Shown in pieces: positions 24,510 through 36,559 of a stretch of 64,000 bases of DNA; within the stretch, counting starts at the first letter, position 1, and every line of letters begins with the position of its first letter. A model generated the notes under the pieces. That model ran no database searches, was not told the DNA's origin, and saw only the letters and a list, made by a program, of their open reading frames with translations. The stretch is from Sipunculus nudus. Lineage: Eukaryota > Annelida > Sipuncula > Golfingiida > Sipunculidae. The translations under genes and the position numbers were made by a program. The DNA lies in contig CM049321.1 in NCBI GenBank assembly GCA_026874595.1, positions 15,207,479 through 15,271,478 of the forward strand, read 5' to 3'.

Positions 24510-27500
24510 TCAATCCTCATCACAACGTGTCCGCTGCGAGTTCACACAGCTAGAGCTCCTACAGTTTCTACAAGCTGGGATGCACTCTATGTTATTCATT
24601 TTGCATGTGCATCTGAAGGTGCAGCAGTCAGTCTGATAATTGCATCTAATCAGCTGCAGGAGCTTTTCAAGATCAGGCGCAAGGTCAGTCTGTAGTGGCA
24701 GAAACCCTTTATCATACCTCAGCCATCCCCACTCTGTTGGTTTAAGTACACCCTCTGATCCGATCAAATCCTGGACTTGCAAATACACACGTAAGCTATG
24801 ATACCTTGGTGCCCGTGATGTTGGTGGTAAGACGTGGTTGGACATATGTTGAACTTGAAGCCACCTTCTCTCAGAACCGATGATACTGGAGAGAGTGCTC
24901 GATGTTAGTTGCCTTTCCACTGTAGAGGATCACCAATACCTTTCCTCCATCTTCTGCAACATCGTCGGTGGATGTTAAATGTATCTGAAACACCTGTGCA
25001 TGCCCACGGAATGTGCCGCTTGCTTTAAATCTCTTGAGGGAAGCTCCCTTTTCGACCCCGTAAAGGACGAAACCCGTGTTACACCAAAGATAAGCATGTA
25101 GATCGAGGATATCACATCTATCTTTACCAAGCAATTACTTTCTAGCCTTGAATTTCCAGGTCTTAGGCTTCTTGGTCTCATTCGGTTAGGGACAAAAGAA
25201 GAGGTCATGGGATTCCAGGCTTTGATATATCCGACTAGCACAGTGCTGGTGGTGGTAGCATACTGAACTTAACGGGTTTCTGCACTATTAGGATATCAGC
25301 ATCTCCTGAGGCATGATGTGTCACATAATCGTCCTTTTGTAGTTCTTCACTGAGAATAAAAAAATAATCGCTGCCTGCTCTGTCTGTTGGTCAGGAATAG
25401 CTTCTTTTTTCCATTGTGACAGAAATGACAGCTGTAAATGTCAAAGTTGCACCAGCTTTCCTTTTTGACCTTCTCTGATATGTCACCTCCGTCGTATTTA
25501 CTCTCATAGCCATCAAAAACAAAAATTGTATTTCTATACCTTTTTCTGTATATTCTATATTCTGTGTAACGATCACAAATGTCTCTGTACGTGGCTCCAT
25601 GGGACCATGAAATGCGTTGGAGAACTGCCCCACCATCCAACAAATATTGATTTCCACCACCTGCAGGAGCATCACGTCCAAGATCAAGTATGGTATCAGC
25701 AAAGGCAGGCTTGTGTGCTTTTCGTAACTGGAGAGATAAATCAAAGAGGGCTGCATAGTTAATAACTAAGGACAGACTGCAGTTCATCAGATATCTGCGC
25801 AATGTTGAATAATCTCTGTAAGAGGAGCAATGGGTTAACCTAGTTTTGATCTCCATGACCTTGACAGATGAATTCATGCCAAGTGTTACAGCTTGGTCTC
25901 TCCCCTTAAAGACATATTCAGTCGGATTCTCCCATCCATGCACTTCAGTATCAGAGTCCAAACTGCTCTTGCAGATAATGAATGCTAATGTGTCCTGCCA
26001 GTCAGGAGTTTGTCTTTCTGTTTTCATGTCCTGAATTTGCTTCCTAGTGTCGTTCACCCCTGTAAACTCCTGCTTGGACTGGTTTACATCGACAGCAATC
26101 ACGTCAAGCGCTATTGCTCTGTCATCCCTTGGCCTCGTGTAAGCCCCCCACTGGTATTCACAGTTCTCTTTAGAACCTGCTCAATTGTCAGGTCAGGTGA
26201 AAGGCCTGCCATTACGCCGGATCGAATAGAACCTTTAATCAAAATGATGATGGACATCGGGCATTAGCCTTGAGGTCGTTCATCTGCTGCAGATAGAGCC
26301 GGACAGATTAAGTGTAAAGGTTGTTGCCCCACGCTGCCAGGTATGGCAGCATACCTTGAATTAACCGCATATGTAAGGTCCTGTTTCCAGTTCGTACTCC
26401 CCTGATGCAATCGAGTAAGATATCTACCATGTCCATGTCTGGACACCGTACTGACAAACTTCTTCAGCAGAAATATTACCATCTATTAACTTATGAAGGA
26501 GAAACTTTATCTAAATATGAATAAATATTTGCAGTGGTTGCCTCTGTCAACTGATCTCGCACATCTGATTCTACGCCTGTTTGTTTGGCATGACAGAGGG
26601 GTACTATGTACATGGGTTCGCATTAGGGCAATCAGGCTTCATCTGCAATTCAGTGTGCACGAACTGCCCGGGATATGGCCTTACCACTCAGCATATGGAC
26701 TACAGCGTGTGGGACAATAGATCAACTCTAGCATTTCCAGTAGACCGGATGAAGCCATCAGTTCCCTATGTACCCAAGGAAGCTCATCTCTGCATGAAAA
26801 CCCCCCCAACCGTAGGACGATTCTTTTGAAGTCACTTCCTGTGGGCTTAGACTGGATGATCATGAAACCCTTCTACGAGTGCGGCTAATCGAAAGTGATA
26901 ACCGGGGTGACTTCATGTTGTCGCGCATGCTTACAAATAAATGTCAGGGTCGAGTATATGCATGTGTTGTCATTCCGGATCATGTCAATCATGGGCAGAA
27001 ACATGATGGCTGCCTTGGCAGGGTGGTCCCCACTGGTGTAAAGACTGCGTGATTCTTGGCCATGCGGGTCTGGGAGAACCAAACAGGATGTGTGTCTTCC
27101 AAAGAACATCAAGATATTCAAATGTTCTGGGCCTTGAGGTTTAAGATCTTCTGGTAGGTTTATGATGTCATGCCATGATCTTCTGTCTTATAGTATCAGA
27201 TGTGAACCCTTCCAATCATGGCCACATCAGAAGATGTCACCTTAACCTTCGTGATTTGCCGGCTTGATCTTGCTGCAGGGGTGATAATGGCAATCGTCCC
27301 CATGCAATGGAATGTGTCGTGACCATCCAGTGTGCGGACATTATGGTCAACATTGTCAGCAACATAATGGACAAACTTTGTTATGAGATTAGGAAAGTTT
27401 GTTCTGTATGACTTTGCAGCATTGCGCTCAAACTGGTGGACTTCATGGTATGAGCAGCAGAACACATGGTGATGAAGAGTGTCAATGAGGAATCGTGATG

Positions 27501-28021
27501 AAAAGTGGCGATAAAGTTAAACGCCCAACCAAATTGGGGTAGTGAAGCTGGACTCGAGCCAATTTGAGTCCAATTTTCTTCCCGGCAAATATTTCTTCAA
27601 GAAGTATCTTCAACGTTTCCGGAAGATATTTAACACGAGTTTTACTTGATTGTACGTCATGGCAAGATGAGGTAGACTTCCCGTCATGATTCAATGGCTT
27701 TAATGTCTTCTTTTATGAGCTTCGCAGCGGCTTGTACAAGCTTGGTCTTCTCTTTATCTTCTCTGTTTCTAGCTGCGTTTTGTAGAATTCGTGAAGCAGG
27801 TTCCTGGCCGTTGACCTGAAGGTGACTATGTTTGATTTACCATTGATCTCAGTGACAATTATCCTTTCACCGAAAAATGCTATAAGTTTAACTTTCAAAT
27901 GGCTGTAGCTGTAGGCTTTATGCTCAGTGTTTTCCAGTTTCTCTTGCATGAGATCAATTAGATCATTGACTGTGGTCTGTTCATCATCATTTTTCTCAAT
28001 TTATCTTGTAACCTCTACGAA
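24510..28021 (-). pseudogene. Decayed copy of a long multicopy invertebrate protein (nuclease-like core, Cys-rich CXC-like tail)
   Basis: One protein can be followed from 28021 down to 24510 across many frameshifts and stops. In order on the minus strand: an N-terminal part with 'AYSYSHLKVKL' (27949-27713) and 'AAAKLIKEDIKAIES' (about 27690); 'YVADNVDHNVRTLDGHDTFH' (27465-27196); 'MFLPMIDMIRND' and 'VTPVITFD' (27121-26885); 'KRIVLRLGGF' and, after a frame change, 'HMLSGKAISRAVRAH' (about 26863-26650); 'DMDMVDILLDCIRG' (about 26430); 'SGGLTRGQGMTEQ' (about 26130); the longest open piece, 251 codons (26102-25347), with 'YLLDGGAVLQRISW' and 'IFVFDGYES'; 'ASGDADILIVQ' (about 25300); 'GVEKGASLKRFKASGTFRG' (25134-24871); and 'LPPTSRAPRYHSLRVYLQVQ' leading to a tail with about ten Cys in 35 residues (24920-24510). 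I recognise this order from a family of roughly a thousand residues found in many copies in molluscs, cnidarians and other invertebrates. Its function is not established to my knowledge. The LDGG, FDGYE and DADILI acidic motifs suggest a PIN/FEN-like nuclease fold (inference), and the tail resembles tesmin/TSO1 CXC repeats. At 28021 a pyrimidine-rich stretch ending 'ccttatag' looks like a 3' splice site, so an upstream exon may once have existed. The copy is dead. Confidence 0.88.
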
Positions 28022-29620
28022 TTCAGCTATAAGGAATAAATAAAATCTGAAAGTATGTCTTCATAACTGTGTTCCTGATAATATGGACGTTCTATAATAA
28101 ATATACGGAAATTGCAATATATGGAATCATATGAACATTGAGCAAACTACAAAAAAAATCTGCCTTGGGCAAATTTATTTTAAAATAACATCAATGACCC
28201 TAATCCACTAAGACCTAATGAACTTGCTTTTTTTTCACATGAACAACTACGTAAGGATGGCGAATATTTTCCCACTGTTTGTAGCAACATATTTCAATCA
28301 CTGCATTATCAAACCATTTCTTTTTTCACTAGGGACTTATAATCCCTACTGTTTCCGTACTGACCCATTACCTTTGTTTTTCTATAAATGTTATTTTTTT
28401 TTCTTTTCAGAGAGATCTTTATTATATGCATTTTATTAAGTTGTACTGACCTGCCAGAAAATCAGATGTTACGTATTAACTAGTGGTTAACATAATCAGT
28501 ATGTTAAGCGCTAGTGAAAGCGCCGTTTGACAATTACTACAAATAGTAAAACCACACAGAAAAAAAACAAACTTTTACAGTTGAGATGGCACGAATGGCA
28601 ATGTTTACGAACGGGACTCGATCTTTATGCCACATCCAACTTAAATTAATCAATTCAAAATATACAAGACTTTCATTACCATACCTAGATCAATTTAAAA
28701 ATGTTCAGACCCTTTTTCTGTGATTTGAAAAAAAGAAAAAGCATAAAAACACGCTTTGCCTTCCAAGCGGTAAACAGAAAATCAAAATCCGCGCCTGTGC
28801 AAAAGTGATATAAGCCATGGAAACCTGTAGGGAGCCGGCAACAATGCCTCATGCCTGGCGAGCGGAACATACTTGAATAGCGTCGCCTACCAGAAATTCA
28901 CCCAGTTCTTTCTTCTTCGGCTGACAGTGAATTGTGGACCATCTTTTGAAAGCTTTTCTGTAATTGGTACCAAACATTCACAAGTCGAGAAAAGGGGAAT
29001 TTTTGTATATATAAAAAATGCAAATAAGGTAAAGCGAGTTTACAGGATAAATACCCTTGGCCAAAGTTGAAGATTTTATTCAATAACCAGTTCATTTTCC
29101 TGTCTATGTTTGTAATATTCAGCTCACTATTGCCTATTATTTAAAAAAAACACACGACCAATATGAATTCTTCATTGAAAAAGCATTCTCAAAATTCTCA
29201 CCGGGTTACATAAGATAACATGGAAGCCTTGGTAAACCTGATTTTATATTTCGCTGAAATTCCTGTTTTTTTAGATGCAGTTGAACAGCACGTCATGTTA
29301 AAACTGTCACAAGAGATTGGAAAACTAGAGTTTTTTTACTCACTGAATTGCTTCAACTATGTGTTATTTTGTTAGAATTACATTAAATTATTCAGAGGAA
29401 ATGCTGAACATTAAAGTGTTTTATGACTAACTACAACAAGAGTCGAGGACGACGGGAAATATTGAATAATAGTTTTAACAGACACACCATAAAAGGTCAT
29501 CAGTTCTCCCTGTAACATGCACAGTAGCTGTGCCGACACGTATAGAAGGTAGTAGGTTGACGTAACAACCGCGACTTAACTTTTCTGGTTCCTATAATAG
29601 TGTGCAATTACACAGAGGTG
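28022..29620. other. Unrecognised AT-rich spacer
   Basis: Sequence upstream of the pseudogene. It holds several T-runs and short open frames on both strands (28685-28870, 28873-29095) that overlap each other and show no motif. The upstream exon suggested by the splice-like site at 28021 was not found. Confidence 0.4.
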
Positions 29621-29629
29621 AGGAGGCTC

Positions 29630-29694
29630 TGTTAGCTTAATTAATGGTAGAGCATATTGGACGGTTAGAGTTCGATTCCTATACGGCGTGAAAC
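29630..29694 (+). pseudogene. tRNA-like remnant lacking the anticodon arm
   Basis: 'gttagcttaattaatggtag' followed by 'agcatattggac' looks like a D arm with an A box and the start of an anticodon stem. It runs directly into 'ggttagagttcgattcctat', a B-box/T-arm-like stretch. The rest of the anticodon arm is missing and acceptor pairing is poor. It could be a decayed tRNA, a tRNA-derived SINE head or a chance match. Confidence 0.4.
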
Positions 29695-29699
29695 AACTT

Positions 29700-30670
29700 T
29701 TCTGTGTATTCCTGTCACTCTCTTTACATTCAGCCAGCATGACTTTTCTATATAATGAGGTAGAGAAGGCAATATGTTTTGACTGCCACGACTGGTAGAC
29801 CGAGACATTGTAAAGAAAGTCATAAGATCCTCTATCGAATGACATGAGAGTAAACAGTTTCATGTTATAGAATTTGTGATTTAATCCAGATTAAATATTC
29901 CATTAAAAAACAGTCTTATATCAATCTCGATGGGTGCATATGGTAATTCTATTCTTCCCTTTTTCCCGAAAAGCCAACAGCAAAATTGATTGAAAGTCAC
30001 GCCTAGCATAAGATCTTCTCGCTTTACTACCTACTGACATAAGGGTGCCGGTTAAGCTTTGAAAGGGTGAAACTAGCATACAGGCCTAAGTGTAAAGATC
30101 ACAACTGTAACTGCGACAAGGTCAGTTTAGCGATAAAAATTTTTCGAGAGCGAGGATACAACACACATTATTCCAATGCTACGTAAAAAACAAAACTAAA
30201 TGAAAATATTTAATGATAACAGTTACGTTGACGTAATATGTCAAGGGTTCGTATCGATTATTAACTTTCTTCTTTAATTCTTCATTTTCCAGTAGCCTTG
30301 GCGTTCAGGGCTAGGGGAGCCTTTCTGATACTAGCAATGTCACGTTATGACCAGCCTTCATTACCAAAAGTTAATAAACTTCAGTAATACATGATGTCTT
30401 TCATATTTTGACCTCGAAAGCTCAAGTGTTAACCAGTTTAAACAATGTCTTTGATCTAATGAACGTTTTTACTCATAATGTTTAAATTATATATTATTGT
30501 GTAATCTGTGCTTCCCTGGAAATGAAGCATGAAGCGTTATATCTAAAAGACTCTCTTCTCATCTATCCATCCAAGGCAATATTTTGTTCGATATTATTGA
30601 TTGCAACACATTAGATCAGTTCATATTCTGTTTCTAACTGTACTTAAATTTACAACACACATTGGCAGAA
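29700..30670. other. Unrecognised AT-rich spacer
   Basis: No gene or element recognised; 29576-29863 (minus) is open for 95 codons but overlaps the tRNA-like remnant and shows no motif. Confidence 0.4.
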
Positions 30671-30672
30671 TG

Positions 30673-30838
30673 ACAGAATCATTTTTAAAAGTTATCAGAC
30701 AAAGCACAACCTGGACAACCGAGGCTCTAGATAAGTTTATCAAACGTAGGTATTACATGACTTCCGTTATTGATGTCATGTTATGAGAAAGTTAAAGGTC
30801 TATATTTTCTCATAACAAAACAGAGCTCGTGCTTCCGT
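30673..30838 (+). repeat. 166-bp direct repeat, copy 1
   Basis: Starts 'acagaatcatttttaaaag' and ends 'ctcgtgcttccgt'. It is nearly identical to 31860-32025, 1187 bp downstream; the first 60 or so bases appear to match perfectly. Sequence on either side differs. Confidence 0.95.
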
Positions 30839-30839
30839 G

Positions 30840-31858
30840 GGACCCAACTTTCAAAAATTAAATTTACTACTTATCCAAAGGTAAATGTTTTCCCTATTTA
30901 TAAAACCGACAAAGCTGAACGAAAATAGAAAATTTAATTAAGCTTTCTCCCGTTGGTGACGAAACATTAGTAAAATGAATCCTATTTGTATCGTCTTCCA
31001 GACGGTTAATTCGAGCTAATGTAAACAGGTCATGTAAAGCTTATGTTAAGTGATGCGTCTGATTTTAAATGAAAGTTAATAAAAGATTCTTCAACAATGA
31101 TTCCAACTTTTCATATCATAGAAACACGAGGCCATTTAAATTAAGAGGATATCTGCGGGGAATTACTGTCAGATTTATGTCTATGAGTATCCTAGGATTA
31201 AATACCCTCATAATTAATTGTAAAATTATATTTTATTTATGAGTTGTCAAGCTAATTGCTTGTGTCCCATATGTCTATACATGTATATGCATGTGTCCAT
31301 AACTTACAGCTTATCCTTAAACAAAATAGATATGAATTGTGACCTTTTTTGGGAGGTGGAATCGAATAATCACAGCGATACCTGTCATACTTGAACGCTT
31401 GAAGAATATAAGCACCAGTAAAAATAATGTCTAATGCAACTAAAATAAGGATAATTTAACAGATATAATCTTTTCTTGTGTGTTAGTAACACATAGATAA
31501 TGAAAACATGCGATCAATATTAAAGAAAGAACCATCCAACATTGTTAAAAGGGAATTTATTAAAATAGGTCTTTCTCTACGTAAGCCTGACAAATATCAC
31601 CAAAGTTTTGACAAGTAAAAGGCTTGTCTTTCAATATGATATCTAAATGCAGCTTACCATGCCATTTTTTTTATTATACTCAAGGTCAATTGTGATGGTA
31701 AATCGCAGAAAGAGTGCATTCTCAGCTGTATGACAACAGTAAAGTTTTGGCTGTAAGGAGCATAACATGCCAGGAGAAAAATATAGTTTCATATATTTAT
31801 TATAGTATACCTTCAAGAATAATGATTTTTTTTTTTCATTTTGCAATGTCCTTCCAAT
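30840..31858. other. Spacer between the 166-bp direct repeats
   Basis: About 1 kb with no recognised gene; a short minus-strand frame at 31643-31894 reaches into the second repeat and shows no motif. The spacer plus one repeat would be the unit of an incomplete duplication or the body of an unrecognised element. Confidence 0.45.
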
Positions 31859-31859
31859 A

Positions 31860-32025
31860 ACAGAATCATTTTTAAAAGTTATCAGACAAAGCACAACCTG
31901 GACAACCGAGGCTCTAGATATATTTATAAAACGTAGGTATTACATGACTTCCGTTATTGACGTCACGTTATGATTAAGTTATAGATCTTTATTTTCTCAT
32001 AACAAAATGGAGCTCGTGCTTTCGT
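31860..32025 (+). repeat. 166-bp direct repeat, copy 2
   Basis: Partner of 30673-30838. Differences are concentrated in the second half ('gatatatttataaaacg' against 'gataagtttatcaaacg'). Confidence 0.95.
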
Positions 32026-32029
32026 ATCC

Positions 32030-35000
32030 GAATGTTTAATATATGCATTTTAATTTTCAGCAGAAAGTGCCCATTCGATGAAAGAACTGTCAAATAGTTT
32101 CACTATATATGTTTGGTTATCTTGGCGTAAATGGAGAGGAAGACATTTTGTTTATTATAAAAAGCATATGAACATATAAAACGAATTCGAGGATGATAGA
32201 TATTTCTATAATTAAGTTTCTTCCTATCTTTTCCAGAGGACAAGTTATTTTTTAACAGTGCTTCGATGTACCAGTCATACCTTCATTTATCAATTTTACT
32301 TCAGACCCTACTTTATATTCTCTTATATATCTACGGCAAAACCGTCCACAGCATCGTAGCTCTGAAAATGTGACAATATATGTTGTTCTCTAAATTTCAT
32401 TATCTTTGTAAAAACAGGTAAAATCGTGTCACACTAGCTTCTCATAGCGAATTATTTTTCTAGAATTGTTCAATTTGACAAATTTACATACACAAACTGT
32501 TGGTTTATCTTAGGAATGTATTCAGTTGTGAAGGCGTAATATGCTTTACACAAAAGAGACCGTAAATTTAGTTTATCCATTGTCGTTGGACAGAAGCAAC
32601 TTATTTGTTCACAGGAATAGTTGAAGCGACTATCCAAATATTCAGACTAAACGATCGTCTTGTAAAATTACCATGCCCAGTCGGTAATAAATTTATTTCA
32701 CCCTAAAGGCCAGTGACTGCTGCCCTGCTAATTCTATAAAGCGATATAAAACAGGTTTTTAAAGGAAGTCAAGCCAATCTATTCTGTTGTGAGGATCGAG
32801 CCATGTAAAATATATTTATTAGGGGAAATCTTCTGAGAGCGAATACTGAAAAAAACCTTTACAGGAATCTGACTAAACTGCTTTTTCAGATACAGAAAAA
32901 AAAGAAAAATTCTTTGCTGATAAAGAACTGTTTAGTTTTACTTACATGTAATGGCACGCAATATAAAGCAACCTTGTGCTTAAGGCCATTGAGCTATGGG
33001 CAGTAGGTGTATGTTTGAAAAGCTCTAAGGGCGCGAAAGGCAGAATGGCCAAATCTTGAAAAAATAGAGTAATATAAAATCGATATGGTATATGAACCAG
33101 TTATATCATTTTTTAATCAGATCATGACATGACATGACCTGTTACCTAAGTTGCATACGTGAATAATAAGTTGTGAAGAATAAAGAAACGAAGTGTTCAG
33201 AAATCCATGCAAGTATATGCATAAGTTTACAGAATGACGTATCGTGCAAATCACTTGGGCAAACCTTTTTATAGACAAATTACTGAAGCTGCACAATTGG
33301 ATTCTTAAAAAAAAACTCCTTATCAGGTTACAAAAGGGCACTTAATCTATAAATCCCATACATCCGATCCTATACATTACACGTAAAAGAAATAAGCCCG
33401 GAAACGGAAAAGAAAATTAGCCGCCATCAAAAGGAAGCTGGAAAGAGTGAATAATGTACAGAATTCCTCGGTTATCGAGTTTCTTTATTTCCTCTAGAGA
33501 GAAGGCATAACTTTGAAACTTTAACAATGTGTCACGTGGTCCTGAAGATGATTTCATCATATTAACAAGATTCAGTATCAGAATCAGGTTTTGTCATTGA
33601 TGAAAACAGGTTATTAATGGTGACATAAGCTAGATAATATTTATGATGAATGCCTCCAAATTACAGTTACTCTAGAATTATTCCATTTATTCTGACGAAA
33701 ATTTACCAAAAGCATCTTCTTTATCGCCACTTATTTACTTTTACCAAGTAAATCGATCTGCCTAGAAAACGTTTCTAGGCGGAGTGGAGGCATTTGAAAG
33801 CCCGGTCGATCCTATCAGGTTTTGTGGAAAACCGAGTACGCATGCATAATGAATATATTCTGAAGTTAAGTTTTCATTTTTTGTATTTTACATGAATCAG
33901 TATATATCGCTTCGAATTTCCCGAAAATGTTTAATTTATTCAAAGTATCGCAACGTTGTAGTATAAGGTTAATATTAATGATTGAAAGAGGCAATCGAGA
34001 AGGAATATATTTTTATGTACAAAAATGAACCCAAAATGTAATATATATATTCACATACAAAATATGATAGTATTTGTCAATATGGAAGTTTAATGTTTGA
34101 AAATTTTTAAAATGGTTTATGGATTGGGATCTAAATGAAAAAGAATCTTTGGATAAAAATGTACGACGTAACAACGTGTCTGTACACATTAAAGTAAGAA
34201 TGTCGTTGGACAAAAAACTATTGAGTTTGGATAAAGGTTTATATGTCAAATTTATTATGCAATTGTGGATGATGATCTCAAAAATGACCGAAATAAGTAA
34301 ACTTCTTCTCGCTTTATTTTTTTACATAAACTCAAAGCGGTTCAAATGTTGAAATATCCTTTGGCTACGTATTGACGAAAAAAAGTAATTTTTATAAAAA
34401 CACTGATGCATTTAAAAACCCGAAACGAAACTTTTTATGCCTTGCTTTATTTTCATCGAATTAAGCCGATATTCTAAAGGAATTATGAAAATCAAATGTA
34501 AAGAAAACCTGAGTTGCCTGAAATATGATCTAACTGCATATGTCGTTTAAGAAAACCATTTTAAGTATCTACCTGTGTAGTATATGGGCAGGTAAACATT
34601 CAATAAAAGTAATATTTTGAGTAATAATTTTTAGATGCAAAAACATATTTATAAACGCACCATAATAGTAAAAAAAAATCAATCCAACCAAATTTTTGTT
34701 CAAGAGAAACAAACACAATATTTACTCTTCGTAAATATACATTTTGGCTCCAGAAGGAGTAATTGTGAAAGAACTAGTACTCTTTACTTATGTCCGAGAA
34801 TAATTTGCCAAAAAAAACTATGTTCTGCCTAGATATTTTTATGGAATGACCATGTTTTATTGGTCTGCAGCCGTTGTCATCCCTATTTTTATAGCAAATA
34901 ATAGGGAACATTTGCTTACAAAATATACTTTCCAGTTTGCTTCAAATTGAATTAAGATATAGTGATGGCTTGCCTGTTCATAGAAAAATGCGTCTATCAT

Positions 35001-35720
35001 TTATGCTAACAGAAATTGGAAAAAAGACCAATTGAAAGCCCTGTAAAATTCAGGCTTACGACACAACAAAAGTTTATAAAAAATGCCCAATACATCAGCG
35101 ACAGGTTCACTGAGATCTTTTGAGTTTCGCAGTAAACATTGATACCCTGCGGAAAGGGAAAAGAAAATCTCCACGAGGAAAATCAATCTAAAGGTGATCC
35201 TATCAAAATTAAATTGGTTATTTGCGTTCCTTTCTTTTTTTGTTTTTTTTTAATGTTTTTCGTTCTCTTTATCTCTTATCTCTGTCTTCTCTCTATCCTA
35301 GATATTCAAACATGTCATAATATATAAGAACGACGAAATAAATGACGTCCGGTTCGAATGATGGTCGATTAAAGTTACCTATTCATTTACAATACATTTT
35401 AGATATTAGTGAAGTATAGTGTTTTCATCTTATATTTTTATTGAATGTATTGATATTTCGTCCTGAAAGCGTTAACTTTCTGATGTTTATGGAAATATAC
35501 TTCCACTTCAAATATTTAACCGGTATTTCTTCTTTTTCTTTTATTGAAACAACTTATAAACAGATACAAAAAAAATACAGATAGACATATATGAAAAGTT
35601 ACAAATACATTCACATAGACGGACATATAGCAAAACATGTATGTTTCTATATCACATATTTGATGTTTAACTCATAGGTCTATAATCAGATGTTCGTTAC
35701 AGTGTTTAATTAAAAATGAT
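32030..35720. other. Unrecognised AT-rich spacer
   Basis: About 3.7 kb with several A- and T-runs. Overlapping open frames at 34013-34352 on opposite strands and one at 35139-35327 show no motif. No RNA gene or bounded element found. Confidence 0.4.
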
Positions 35721-35721
35721 A

Positions 35722-35777
35722 GATATATACATATACATGTATTCATACACATACACGCATACATACATATACATGAT
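35722..35777. repeat. Imperfect alternating purine-pyrimidine tract
   Basis: Degenerate (AT/AC)n sequence of 'tatacatatacatg' and 'catacacatacacgc' type, directly before the fold-back element. Confidence 0.75.
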
Positions 35778-35780
35778 AAC

Positions 35781-35918
35781 AAGGGTTCTAAAAATAAAAC
35801 AGGAAAAGAAAATAGTTTTGTTTTTACTCTTTTTTGTTTCTTAAATATAATATGAAAATTAAAAAAAGGAGTAAAAGTAAATCTATTTTCTTTTCCTGTT
35901 TTATTTTTTAGAACCCTT
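35781..35918. mobile_element. 138-bp fold-back MITE-like element
   Basis: Nearly the whole element is an inverted repeat. The left arm starts 'aagggttctaaaaataaaac' and continues with 'aggaaaagaaaatag'. The right arm, read on the minus strand, has the same two strings with one extra A, followed by similar 'tttactc' sequence. The arms are about 55 bp with a short AT-rich loop, and there is no coding capacity. I could not define a target-site duplication with confidence. Confidence 0.9.
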
Positions 35919-36235
35919 ATTAAACCCTTGTTTGGTATATAGGTGGCCCGAGAGCAAGTTTAGTCCTGCCAACTAAATGTTCAGATTATCTACCTTTTGG
36001 GGGAAATTTAGGAACATTAGAGAAAATATATGTATTATATATAGTGGCAACATCCATGGGTAGGATAGTTTAATGTGCGATAAATTTAATCAATACAAAA
36101 GAGGATATTCTGAGAATGCCGGGTACCCTGTTATGAAAATATTGTCGTTAGGTTAACTTTATTTAACTTTATTTAACAAATTAACTTTTATATATTTAGG
36201 AAATTAACAATTTCAGCGTCAGATGCCAATCATGG

Positions 36236-36540
36236 GGGCCTGGACAGTCGACTGGAAAAAAATCAGACTCTCTCCGCAGGGGCTCGGGTTCGACCCCCGG
36301 AGAAAGCATTACTATTCACTCACAAACGAGTGCGCCTTTCGGGGGTCCTCGGTGGAATGATTACCATCCCAGGGCCCGCAGGTGCAGTACTCACCGGGCC
36401 TGGTTAACGCCAGGATATAAAATGAGAGGAAGCCTGTGATACTGCCCTGTCACGTAGTCCGAAACCGTAATAAAAATCTGCAGATGTACATATAATTAGT
36501 TAAGCTAGCTTTAAAGAATGGAGGCGGTTACCTAAAAAAA
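36236..36540 (+). mobile_element. SINE-like tRNA-derived element with A-rich 3' end
   Basis: The head (36236-36300) has 'cctggacagtcgactgg', 'ctctccgcagg' and a good B box, 'gggttcgaccccc'. The body has 'tcactcacaaacgagtgcg' and 'gtcctcggtgg', shared in diverged form with 49930-50030. The 3' end is 'ctaaaaaaaaaaa'. A 13-base string, aaagcattactat, occurs at 36303-36315 and again at 36541-36553, so the body may be a separate insertion with its own target-site duplication. Confidence 0.8.
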
Positions 36541-36559
36541 AAAGCATTACTATCTCAGA

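Noticed and set aside
24507-24695. Open frames on the plus strand over the pseudogene (also at 25526, 25846, 26010, 26493, 26581)
   Set aside because: They are antisense shadows of minus-strand coding sequence whose residues match the family in order.
30673-32025. Complete LTR retrotransposon
   Set aside because: The 1-kb interior has no gag-pol coding, primer site or purine tract, and the repeats lack clear TG...CA ends.
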